NCBI GenBank assembly: GCA_017431685.1
Contig: JAFRKO010000043.1
Coordinates: 58,467-122,466, forward strand
Direction of reading: 5' to 3'
Length of the DNA stretch: 64,000 nt
DNA from: Mogibacterium sp.
GTDB lineage: Bacteria; Bacillota; Clostridia; Peptostreptococcales; Anaerovoracaceae
Each line of letters starts with the position of its first letter. Position 1 is the first letter of the stretch. Below are positions 51,833-59,679 of the stretch, piece after piece. The notes under the pieces are model-generated. The model was not told where the DNA came from. It ran no database searches and saw only the letters and a program-made list of their open reading frames with translations. A program made the position numbers and the translations under genes.

Positions 51833-51851
51833 GTTGCCAATTTGTTGCCAG
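51833..51851 (+). repeat. Left arm-type direct repeat (integrase binding candidate)
   Basis: GTTGCCAATTTGTTGCCAG; it matches 59603-59621 at 18 of 19 bases. It lies about 100 bases inside the left att. Confidence 0.6.
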
Positions 51852-51897
51852 AGGGATTATTACTCCCAGTTCATTCCAAATGTCCTGCTTGTATTGT

Positions 51898-52267
51898 TTA
51901 TAAAGACTCATCATGGTCGATATCGTCCCAGTACGGTTCCGCCTCCTCATCCACACTGCTGACACCGAACAGCTTGTACATAAAATCTTCTTTTTCGTGA
52001 TACAGGTTAACGATCTGTATCGTTTCTCCCTCGATCAGATAGAAAACATAGTTGTGAGCAACAAAAAGCCGACGGTAATCCGGTGTGACTCCATAGAGAT
52101 CATATATGGAAACACCCTGTTCTTCTATAGTCTGGAGGGAACGGATTCTTGCTGTGATGGCTTTTTTTACCTTCCGGGCTGTTTTATCCCCATATTCCGC
52201 ACGTACCTGGCGCTCTATCTTCTGGATTTTCTCAATAGCATCCGGGGAATATACTATTTTTTTTCAA
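51898..52267 (-). CDS. RelE/ParE-family toxin whose start is out of frame across an A8 tract
   Basis: The reading frame directly after the antitoxin stop codes for about 121 residues beginning KKIVYSPDAIEKI, with YDLYGVTPDYRRLFVAH and NLYHEKEDFMYKLF, typical of RelE/ParE toxins. It is in frame with the antitoxin, behind its TGA, and has no ATG/GTG start near its beginning. A TTG (52265-52267) overlapping the TGA precedes eight A. With seven A the TTG would be in frame and read MKKIVYSP. So expression would need slippage, stop readthrough or an unusual start. Toxin coding is clear; its activity is uncertain. Confidence 0.65.
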
Positions 52268-52524
52268 TCTACTACCCCCAGTATGCGTTCTGCCTCATCT
52301 GCATCGATCCATCCTTCACGATCCGCACGGGCTTTTGCCCGATCCAAATCTTTCATCAGTCCACGTAATGCAATCATTTTATCAAGTTCGTCCAACTCTT
52401 TCATATCAATGATTGCGCATTCACCAACACCGTTGCGTGTCAGATAAACTCGTTCTCCGTATTTTACTTCTTTAAGAACACTTGTATAATTACGAAGGTC
52501 AGATATTGGTCTTATATTCGGCAT
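52264..52524 (-). CDS. YefM/Phd-type antitoxin
   Basis: The 86-residue protein starts MPNIRPISDLRNY and shows the Phd/YefM DNA-binding fold (RNYTSVLKEV, YLTRNGVGECAIIDMKEL) and a C-terminal toxin-binding tail. The start ATG at 52524 has AAAGGAGG 8 bases upstream. It is followed at once by the RelE-like frame. It represses its own operon and neutralises the toxin. The same frame is open further upstream, but those residues are not conserved in the family. Confidence 0.88.
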   Translation of the reverse strand: MPNIRPISDLRNYTSVLKEVKYGERVYLTRNGVGECAIIDMKELDELDKMIALRGLMKDLDRAKARADREGWIDADEAERILGVVD

Positions 52525-52735
52525 ACTCGTATCCTCCTTTAAAGATAGGATACCATTACGCAGCAACTTTTGCAACATATTTACACGTCTATTTACAGCA
52601 AAATTATCCCTCACGAACCATCCCTCATCGGGACGGCGCCAACTATCCTCCTCACACATGGAAGAATTCTCAATCACAGTTTCGTTCCGAAATACTGATA
52701 TTCCATATCGTCATTCTCTATATCTGTTTACAAGA

Positions 52736-52766
52736 AAGTTCCGGGAACCTTCATGACTCCCGGAAG
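52736..52766 (-). terminator. Rho-independent terminator after the BspA-like gene
   Basis: TTCCGGGA and TCCCGGAA pair (8 bp, 11-base loop), then a CTTTCTT-type T tract on the minus strand. Confidence 0.75.
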
Positions 52767-52773
52767 AATAACT

Positions 52774-54321
52774 CTATTTTGTAATTTTTACCTTTTTCCC
52801 GATGCCCTTTTTCTTCAGAAGTTTTTTATATGCGGACAGCTTCTTTTTCGGAACCTTGATCGTCGCCTTTGAATAAATTCCTTTGAAGGCATTTGCGCCG
52901 ACTTTACTTGAAGTAAGATTGCTCGTTTTAATTGTAATAGATTTCAGCTTCTTACAATCCCGAAATGCATTTTTACCGATCTTCTTGATATTCTTGCCAA
53001 TTGTCACAGTCTTCAGCTTTTTAAGACCCTTGCAGGCATTAGCAGAGACAGATAACACTTTATACATTTTTCCATTTGCAGATACAGTCGCAGGAATTGA
53101 TAATTTGGTAATATTCTTGTTCCTGGGTTTTGAAAGCACTGCAGTAGAACCGGAAAGTTTATATATTCCATTACCGCTTATCACTGTTTTCAATGATTCC
53201 GCTGTTTCCTGTGTTTTCCCCGTAATTGTGAATGTTATTTTGCTGACCACCTTTTTCTTGGTTTTATCGGTATACACAGTCACTATGGTTTTGCCCGGGC
53301 CAATTGCTTTGATGCCGAGAGTAAAATAATATGTTACGTCATTGGTAGTAACAAAATTGCCGGTTCGCGTTAATGATACAATATCTACTACCGACTGATT
53401 TGAGGCTTCTGCATAAAACGCAGTTTCAACCAACGCTCCTTTCAGGATCGGTGACAGCTCATAATCCTGCGATTCTCCCACCTTCAGTTCCCATTCAGCA
53501 GTGAGTGCCGCTTTTACTTTTTCATTCACCGCATCCTGACTGTCTTTGTCCAGAGAGCAGTTTTCAAATGCATCGTCTGAGATACCGCTCTTATCAATAC
53601 TCTTTGGTAAAGTCACTTTTGTCAGATTACGGCATCCCCAGAAAGCAAATTCTTTGATCTTTTCTACGCCCTCGGGAATTGCGACCTGTGTCAGAGCAGA
53701 ACAATTGGAAAAACACTCACTTGGAATTACCTTAACATTTTTGGAAATCACCACATTCGTCAACCCCTCACAGCAGTTGAAAGCGAAACTTCCCAGAGTG
53801 GTTACGCTGTCAGGCATGGTGACGGATGTAACTTTCATGCACGAAGCAAATGATCCGATCGATATTGTTTTTACTGTTCCCGGGATCGTATATTTGCCGC
53901 TTTTTCCTGGAGGAAACTCAATAAGAACGGTTGTGTCTTTACTTAGCAAAACACCGTTTACCGAAGCATATTGATTGTTTGACGATGAAACGTTAATACT
54001 GGTAAGATTGTCGCATCCTATGAACAGGCCTTCCTCGATCGATGTTACACCTGCCGGGATTGAGACCTGCCGAACGCTCATTTTGTCCCAGGAACCATCC
54101 GAAAGATTGCCGTTTCCACTGATTACAAGTTCACCTTTATCCGAAAGGGTCCATGTCAGACCAGCGCCACAAGTGCCGGACGAAGCCGCAAAAGTATATC
54201 CGGGACATATGAGTAATGCCAACATGCCAACGATTATGACCATCAGTATCTGCAGTGACACCTGAATCCCTCGGATTTTCCGGTTCGCGTCTACCTTTTT
54301 AAAATTTGTCCGTACGTTCAT
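52774..54321 (-). CDS. BspA-like secreted leucine-rich repeat surface protein
   Basis: The 515-residue protein has a signal peptide (about 18-48, ending AFA-ASS), then BspA-type LRR_5 units (LTSINVSSSN, VTSVTMPDSVTTLGSFAFNCCEGLT, VAIPEGVEKIKEFAF pieces) with the periodic CxxLT pattern, a middle Ig-like region (about 285-385) and more LRRs near the C-terminus (KKIGKNAFRDCKKLKSI). The end is Lys-rich. It is mobile-element cargo, with its own promoter (54433-54461). Start at 54321 has GAGGTG 8 bases upstream. BspA proteins are surface adhesins in anaerobes. Confidence 0.88.
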   Translation of the reverse strand: MNVRTNFKKVDANRKIRGIQVSLQILMVIIVGMLALLICPGYTFAASSGTCGAGLTWTLSDKGELVISGNGNLSDGSWDKMSVRQVSIPAGVTSIEEGLFIGCDNLTSINVSSSNNQYASVNGVLLSKDTTVLIEFPPGKSGKYTIPGTVKTISIGSFASCMKVTSVTMPDSVTTLGSFAFNCCEGLTNVVISKNVKVIPSECFSNCSALTQVAIPEGVEKIKEFAFWGCRNLTKVTLPKSIDKSGISDDAFENCSLDKDSQDAVNEKVKAALTAEWELKVGESQDYELSPILKGALVETAFYAEASNQSVVDIVSLTRTGNFVTTNDVTYYFTLGIKAIGPGKTIVTVYTDKTKKKVVSKITFTITGKTQETAESLKTVISGNGIYKLSGSTAVLSKPRNKNITKLSIPATVSANGKMYKVLSVSANACKGLKKLKTVTIGKNIKKIGKNAFRDCKKLKSITIKTSNLTSSKVGANAFKGIYSKATIKVPKKKLSAYKKLLKKKGIGKKVKITK

Positions 54322-54432
54322 CTCTTCACCTCGCTTCATTTTGATTGAGATCACATTGGTATCAATCTTACTTAATGACATTCGTCGGGCAACAACCTAA
54401 GTTCCGTGATTTATGCAAAATAACTCATTTTT

Positions 54433-54461
54433 TTTATAATGGTAAAGCATTGATTTGTCAA
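54433..54461 (-). promoter_or_regulatory. Strong promoter of the BspA-like gene
   Basis: TTGACA and TATAAA are separated by 17 bases on the minus strand. About 112 bases lie between the -10 box and the start codon, leaving a long untranslated leader. The remaining 54322-54633 interval holds no other recognised feature. Confidence 0.75.
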
Positions 54462-54633
54462 TCAAATAATGTCTCAAATCGGTATTTTTATAACAATTCT
54501 CGCCGCTTTCCATCTCGCCTTCATGTTTTCTATTTTAATCATCAGAGTATATTCTCTTTCTCAAAGTTCTTCCCGATTGATCACTGGCCTTCGTGTCCTC
54601 TGCCTCTGTTGCTCCGAGATCAGATCCCTGCCA

Positions 54634-55704
54634 TCAATCGCCGCAACCAGCACATCCCGCAGCCATCCTTTCCGGTATGGGAAGGCGACGTTTCTTCTCC
54701 AGCTCCGCTTCCTTATCCCGCAGCACCCGTTGATTGTATTCTGCAATATCCACCCGTTTTGCTGTCGCCAACAGATTCTGGTATTTTTTCGGAGATATCT
54801 TATAATCGCCTCCCAGCGTCTTCTGCGGCTTAGGAAGGGCTTTCACCTCTTCTTCTGTCATGATCCGGACTTTGATTTTTCGGTTTCGCTCTTCCAGCGT
54901 TTTATTCTGATCAGCAAGTTCTCTTTGCCTGTCCTCCAGATCTTCAACGACTGCTTCTTTTTCCACGATAGCTGTTTCCAGTTCCTGCTGCTTCCTGCGC
55001 TTATACTCGAATCCTTCCAGGCCATACTCCGGCTTATTCCGGCGATGCTCCTCTTTTTCTTCCTCGGTCATGCGGTCATAAATTTTACAATCCTCTACTT
55101 CATAGCCCCGTTCCCGCATCCGCTTCGGGTATTCCGTATTCACGAAGGTGAAGAACTTCAGATTGAACTCCGACTTTGCATTGAAGGCCAGAACACCATT
55201 CTTATCCTTCGTCAGCGGAACAACAATACGATGTGTATGCGGTGCCTTTCCTCCGAATTCATCGAAATGGATGACCTGCGCGACAGTGATCCAGTCTGGA
55301 TTCCAGTCCCTCAAGATCTGATCCAACACATCCGAACTGACTCTTAGGAACCAGATCTGTTCTTCTCTTGACATCTTCTCCATATATTCCATCGGCGGCT
55401 TTTCGATCATCTCGATACCGGTGACCGCATCACAGCGCAGAGCTCGTTTGCCGTGCGCTTTTTTGTCAGCATTGACCAGATCTATATATTTCTGAACCTC
55501 TGCTTCCATATCCATATCAGTGGACCCGCGCAGCCATACATTCTGATCCGTCATCGAACGATCTATCGTTTCATCCCTGCCGCGACGCACATCCCGCATC
55601 TCATCCCAGGCAGCTTTCACACTGCAGGTACCGGCTTTCCTGCCGTTATGTTTCTGCGTGGACGGCGAAAGAGACAGCTTCATACAGGGTAATCCCACAT
55701 GCAT
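54634..55704 (-). CDS. MobV/Pre-family relaxase (plasmid mobilization)
   Basis: The 356-residue protein has an N-terminal MobV pattern: QKHNGRKAG region, then IHFDEFGGKAPHTHRIVVPLT with His146, His156 and His158 metal ligands, and a long coiled-coil tail (EYKRRKQQELETAIVEKEAV). These relaxases nick oriT. The start at 55704 follows GAGGTG. A GTG upstream overlaps that ribosome site. The gene is shorter than many MobV proteins, and the C-terminus may have been altered. It lies between the BspA gene and the oriT-like repeats. Confidence 0.88.
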   Translation of the reverse strand: MHVGLPCMKLSLSPSTQKHNGRKAGTCSVKAAWDEMRDVRRGRDETIDRSMTDQNVWLRGSTDMDMEAEVQKYIDLVNADKKAHGKRALRCDAVTGIEMIEKPPMEYMEKMSREEQIWFLRVSSDVLDQILRDWNPDWITVAQVIHFDEFGGKAPHTHRIVVPLTKDKNGVLAFNAKSEFNLKFFTFVNTEYPKRMRERGYEVEDCKIYDRMTEEEKEEHRRNKPEYGLEGFEYKRRKQQELETAIVEKEAVVEDLEDRQRELADQNKTLEERNRKIKVRIMTEEEVKALPKPQKTLGGDYKISPKKYQNLLATAKRVDIAEYNQRVLRDKEAELEKKRRLPIPERMAAGCAGCGD

Positions 55705-55756
55705 TCTTCTCACCTCGTTTTCTTTACAGGTTTTTGTCTATAGATGAGGCAGTAGC

Positions 55757-55804
55757 AGCCTTAAGGATTAAGTACGTGACCTCGTACTTAAGGATCCCCT
55801 TAAG
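55757..55804. other. Candidate origin of transfer (oriT)
   Basis: A perfect TTAAGTACG/CGTACTTAA dyad (9 bp, 6-base spacer; 55768-55776 and 55783-55791) is nested between TTAAGG and CCTTAAG elements, about 65 bases above the MobV start codon. MobV oriTs are short inverted repeats upstream of the relaxase gene, so this fits. No nick-site consensus is visible. The rest of 55705-56031 has no gene and no other clear element. Confidence 0.45.
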
Positions 55805-56031
55805 TGTCGGTCCTCTCCCGAGGGGGACGCTCACACTTCCTTCAGAGTGCATCGCTCAGGCGTTTCCACCCTGCACCCGGACCAAAGGCTGCGCCTCCGG
55901 ACTCTGCCGCCTGCCGCTTTGTCAGGGGCAAAAGGGGCATTTTCAAATCACTCTCACAAAAAATTCTGTTTCCGTTTTTTCTTACGGAGTGATTTCATTT
56001 TGCCCCTTCTGCCCCTTCTGTCCGCTGCGGA

Positions 56032-57804
56032 TCAGGCAGTATCAAATGGCGTTTCGTCCTCCTCACTGAATTCCTCCCATCCATTTTCCCGGACAGCTGT
56101 GCCGCGATAGCAGATGATCCCCTGATACTTTGTCACGGTATATCCCTTCCGTTCCATCGTCATCAGGAACCTTGCCTTTCCCAGCGGCTGGCGGCCGTTG
56201 TCGCTGCAGTAGTCATTGTACATCGTGACCATTCTGCTGCGTGGGATCCGGCTGCCCTCTTTCCGGCAGATCGTTTCATCCAGGAAAGCCTGTACGCTGT
56301 CGGAAGCCCGGCGCAGCTTCTCCACCATCTCTTTGCTGTGCTCACTCTCCTCAAAGTGCCCGCGTTCGTAAAGTGTCGATAGTGCTCCCACAGCCATATG
56401 AACAGCAAACTCCATCTCCTTTGCCACCTTGCTCTTCAGCCTGGTATCTTTCTGATCTTCCGCAATCACATGGTCCAGTTCCAGTACGAGCAGCCTCCGG
56501 TAGTAAGCATCCGATTTATCATCCAAATTCTCCGGCATGCCGTTTGCCGAGAACAGCAGCTTCGCCCGGCTGAAAAAGTGCGTCGCGTCCTTTCCCTTCT
56601 TCTCAAAAACAAGCGCATCCTCCCCGACGGATTTCTTTACCACATAGGTGGATGACATAGCCTTACAGGGAACATCCCCGCAGGCATTTAATAGTTTCCC
56701 GAACATCCCAGTCGCATAGAAGCGGTGGTTCAGTTCCTGGATCGGGATATTTGAGCAGTTCTCGATCCCCACCAGTTTCTGTACCAGATCGATCAGGATG
56801 GATTTTCCTGTTCCGCCGTTGCCTGTGAGCAACAGGAATTTCTGCATCTGTGTATCAGTCGTCATGCAGTAACCTGCATACTCCCAGAACATCTGCTGCT
56901 CCTGGGGATCCGGAAGCGAGGTGGCCAGATAAGACCGGATCACTTCTCCACCTGCCAGCGCGGATGTCTTCCCGTCCGGATGAAATTCATGGGGAACCTG
57001 GTTCAGGGACAGATATTTCGGATCATGCTCAATCATCACGTTTTCAATCGGATCATAATAGCCGTTGCGGAAGTTTATCCAATGGGCAGGCATGTTGTAG
57101 AGATCATAAAGACACCTGTGAGCCTCCGGCTGTATGATCAGCAGGGCGTATATTCTCTCGATGGCCCCGATTTTCTTCAGCTTGCGGTACAAGTGATTCT
57201 GAATTGCCCTTTTCAGGAGGCAGCCATTCAGATCCTCCCTGTATACTCCATGATCGTATACATACGGGAAGCTGCGCAGGATAAAGAATGGGACCGTCTC
57301 CAGTATCTCCTCGACGATCGCAATATCAAACGCGCTGGCGGGTTCTCCGTTCTTATCCAGGATATGAAACTGATCCATATCTGGTTCCTTCTCCGGAGGC
57401 TTCTCATACCGTTCGATAAAGCTATGCAGCAATTTCTGCATCTCGGTTCTGTAGGACAGCTTCTGAAAATACTCCTTATCCTTAAACAGCATCCATCCTT
57501 CACGAAAGTCGAGCATCTCTTGCTCAAAATATTCTGTTAACGTATCATTCATTTTCCTGGTGGAACATGCAGGGACATACATATAGTCCATCCTGTAAGA
57601 TCCACAATTAGCATTACTGCTCAGATACTCTGTCAGGTCTTCCAGACTGAATATGCCTTCCGTGTCTTCCTTCAGTGCCACCGCACAGAAGCCGGCATCA
57701 ATGATACTTAGCGCAAGATTGATATTGTCCACGATGAACATATATTTCTTATCCAACGTGTCCGGCTCAGTGTGCATATAGTTGTCAAATATTAAGCGAT
57801 TCAT
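56032..57804 (-). CDS. P4-type DNA primase/D5-like helicase
   Basis: The 590-residue protein has a Toprim-like or AEP-like N-terminal part (to about 150), then a D5_N region (from about 220), and a superfamily 3 helicase domain with Walker A GNGGTGKS (328-335), a Walker-B-like motif and the LFSANGMPENLDDKSDAYYRRLL segment. Such enzymes start replication of satellite phages and mobilizable elements. The start at 57804 follows GAGGAGG. No replication origin was recognised. Confidence 0.87.
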   Translation of the reverse strand: MNRLIFDNYMHTEPDTLDKKYMFIVDNINLALSIIDAGFCAVALKEDTEGIFSLEDLTEYLSSNANCGSYRMDYMYVPACSTRKMNDTLTEYFEQEMLDFREGWMLFKDKEYFQKLSYRTEMQKLLHSFIERYEKPPEKEPDMDQFHILDKNGEPASAFDIAIVEEILETVPFFILRSFPYVYDHGVYREDLNGCLLKRAIQNHLYRKLKKIGAIERIYALLIIQPEAHRCLYDLYNMPAHWINFRNGYYDPIENVMIEHDPKYLSLNQVPHEFHPDGKTSALAGGEVIRSYLATSLPDPQEQQMFWEYAGYCMTTDTQMQKFLLLTGNGGTGKSILIDLVQKLVGIENCSNIPIQELNHRFYATGMFGKLLNACGDVPCKAMSSTYVVKKSVGEDALVFEKKGKDATHFFSRAKLLFSANGMPENLDDKSDAYYRRLLVLELDHVIAEDQKDTRLKSKVAKEMEFAVHMAVGALSTLYERGHFEESEHSKEMVEKLRRASDSVQAFLDETICRKEGSRIPRSRMVTMYNDYCSDNGRQPLGKARFLMTMERKGYTVTKYQGIICYRGTAVRENGWEEFSEEDETPFDTA

Positions 57805-57953
57805 TGTGTTCCTCCTCTCTGTAATCAGGAGGATGCGAATGAAAAAAATCGTTGAACCCGGAAACAATATCGCTTATACTGTAAGTGTATTTGATACAGA
57901 ACGATTGCTTATGTTCTGCGCCAACAGAACATTCCCGGGCAGTCGTTTTCTTT

Positions 57954-58274
57954 TTATCCATCCTTCGCATCCTTCATTCCTCCCATGACGGAAGTGATCC
58001 GATCGAGAAGATCCCGGCTGACATCTTCTCCGGTTCCGATCCGTTTCAACTCCGTCAGGATCTGCCGCATCTCCAGTTTCAGTCCGCGGTAGACTTTCGG
58101 ATTCCCCTGAACAACCACGGACTGATCCGTCAGTTTTTTGATGATATAGTCCTGTTTTGTGCATCCGGAAATTCTCACGGCTGATTCGATCAGCGCATCC
58201 TCCTCCGGGGATACCCGGAAGGCCACTGTGACCGATCTCCATCTTCCCTGATGATCCATATTTTTCGCTGACAT
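57954..58274 (-). CDS. MobC-like relaxosome accessory protein
   Basis: The 106-residue protein has a short ribbon-helix-helix-like N-terminal part (TVAFRVSPEEDALIESAVRISG) and SGCTKQDYIIKKL, typical of MobC-type relaxosome proteins that bind oriT and help the relaxase. AAGGGGG precedes the start at 58274. The N-terminal eight residues upstream of it are an alternative. It lies between the primase and the integrase fragment. Confidence 0.75.
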   Translation of the reverse strand: MSAKNMDHQGRWRSVTVAFRVSPEEDALIESAVRISGCTKQDYIIKKLTDQSVVVQGNPKVYRGLKLEMRQILTELKRIGTGEDVSRDLLDRITSVMGGMKDAKDG

Positions 58275-58349
58275 TGTGCTTTCCCCCTTCCCTGCCATAT
58301 CTTGGCATTGTGGTTTACAGATTCATTGTGCTTTCTCTTCGACATTGTT

Positions 58350-58799
58350 TCATTCTTTACTGTTGTCCGACTTTGCTTCTATTGCTCTTGCATTGTTGAG
58401 ACGATCTGCCATCTCTGTCTGTACCGTAGGAAACAGGTGTGCGTACCGATACGTGATCTTTTCCGCCTCATGTCCGACACGTTCCCCGATCGCCAGAACC
58501 GAGAAGCCCATGTTGATCAGGAGCGATACGTGGGAATGTCGGATATCATGGACGCGGATCTTTTTGACGCCGCTCGCCTTGCAGCCGCGGACCATCTCGT
58601 GATTGAGATAATACTTTGTGACCGGGAAGATCCTCTCATTCAGATGCACCTGATAGAGCTGCCGTAGGTAATCCTGCATCTCCTCGCAGAGAAACTCCGG
58701 CATCTTGATCGTCCGGTTGCTCTTGGCCGTTTTCGGGCTCGTAATGATATCCTCTCCCTTCATCAACTGTTCTGCTCTTAAGAAACCTGATTCTCTCAA
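58350..58799 (-). pseudogene. Tyrosine integrase, C-terminal fragment only
   Basis: The frame encodes 149 residues matching the C-terminal catalytic half of a phage-type tyrosine recombinase: HDIRHSH (His84, Arg87, His90 region), GERVGHEAEKITYRYAHLF with the probable nucleophile Tyr119. The N-terminal DNA-binding domains and the first catalytic Arg of the box I region are missing, and no extension upstream is open. The fragment nonetheless has its own AAGGAGGG ribosome site 7 bases before a TTG start and a good promoter at 58846-58874. It is probably inactive alone. Confidence 0.85.
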
Positions 58800-58845
58800 G
58801 GTATCACCCTCCTTCCGGAACTTAACTGTTTTTAGTTATGTCTGT

Positions 58846-58874
58846 ATTATAATAACTCTATTCCGTTAAGTCAA
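58846..58874 (-). promoter_or_regulatory. Promoter of the integrase fragment
   Basis: TTGACT and TATAAT, 17-base spacer, on the minus strand. GTTAAGT-type repeats (58865, 58897 and CTTAAC at 58821) overlap and flank it, suggesting XRE control. Confidence 0.75.
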
Positions 58875-58908
58875 CCCAATAAAATAACTTTTTTGCGTTA
58901 AGTTTCTA

Positions 58909-58937
58909 TTGAACTTGCTTTTTCTCCATGTTATACT
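58909..58937 (+). promoter_or_regulatory. Promoter of the XRE regulator gene
   Basis: TTGAAC and TATACT, 17-base spacer. Repeats GTTAAGT/CTTAAC (58897-58903, 58941-58946, 58955-58960) surround the region, so autoregulation with the divergent integrase promoter is likely. Confidence 0.7.
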
Positions 58938-58974
58938 GTGCTTAACAAATTTATTTAAGTCTGGAGGTCTTATT

Positions 58975-59502
58975 ATGGCATTTGGCAAACGACTCCGGTT
59001 TTTCCGGACCCGCAAAGGGCTTACCCAGAAGCAGGTCGGCGAAGCTGCCGGCTTTAAAGGAAACACGTCTGAAGTCCGCATGGCGCAATACGAAACAGAA
59101 GCCCGCACCCCCAAGGAGCCGCTGATCCGGCAGCTTTCCGAAATGTATGGCGTATCTCCGAGGGCCATCAAGGTACCGGATATCGACTCGGAACTCGGCC
59201 TGATGCACACGCTTTTCGCGCTGGAGGATATGTACGGCTTCCGGATCGCGAATATCGATGGTGCTCTCTGTCTGCGTCCGGCGAATACCGGCAGCGTTTC
59301 GATCACCATGTTCGACCTGTTCAGTAAGTGGTATGAACAGGCAGAAAAAGTACATAATGGCGAGCTCACCAAAGAGGAATATGATTCCTGGCGCTACAAC
59401 TTCTCCGAGGCAGACCTCCCGGGGATCCATGTGAAGGTTGCTCCCTCACAGGAACTTAGCGACGCTCTGATTCGTATGTCAAAGGAAAAAGGGGAAGATT
59501 AG
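58975..59502 (+). CDS. XRE-family helix-turn-helix regulator of the element
   Basis: The 175-residue protein has an N-terminal lambda-repressor-like HTH (LRFFRTRKGLTQKQVGEAAGF and a YETEARTPKEPLIRQL recognition-like stretch) and a longer C-terminal region of unknown fold. It starts behind GGAGG. It probably represses the divergent integrase promoter and its own. It ends with a terminator at 59511-59559. Confidence 0.88.
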   Translation: MAFGKRLRFFRTRKGLTQKQVGEAAGFKGNTSEVRMAQYETEARTPKEPLIRQLSEMYGVSPRAIKVPDIDSELGLMHTLFALEDMYGFRIANIDGALCLRPANTGSVSITMFDLFSKWYEQAEKVHNGELTKEEYDSWRYNFSEADLPGIHVKVAPSQELSDALIRMSKEKGED

Positions 59503-59510
59503 AAAAAGAA

Positions 59511-59559
59511 AAACCTTACCGATTCTCCAGTTTGATTCTGAAGATCAGTAAGGTTTTTT
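59511..59559 (+). terminator. Rho-independent terminator after the XRE gene
   Basis: AAACCTTAC and GTAAGGTTT pair, with a CGAT/ATCA extension, followed by six T. Confidence 0.85.
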
Positions 59560-59602
59560 AGATCGTATAAATGAGAGATTACGCAGTGAATATCAAAGAA
59601 AT

Positions 59603-59621
59603 GTTGCCAATCTGTTGCCAG
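59603..59621 (+). repeat. Right arm-type direct repeat (integrase binding candidate)
   Basis: GTTGCCAATCTGTTGCCAG; same orientation as 51833-51851 with one difference, about 60 bases inside the right att. Confidence 0.6.
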
Positions 59622-59679
59622 CACTTAACGGAATTTGTTTGGAACCCGCATAAATACTGACTTCTTTTCGGGCGTTTTC

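Noticed and set aside
58321..58602. Plus-strand frames opposite the integrase fragment
   Set aside because: Antisense of conserved integrase motifs; no ribosome sites.
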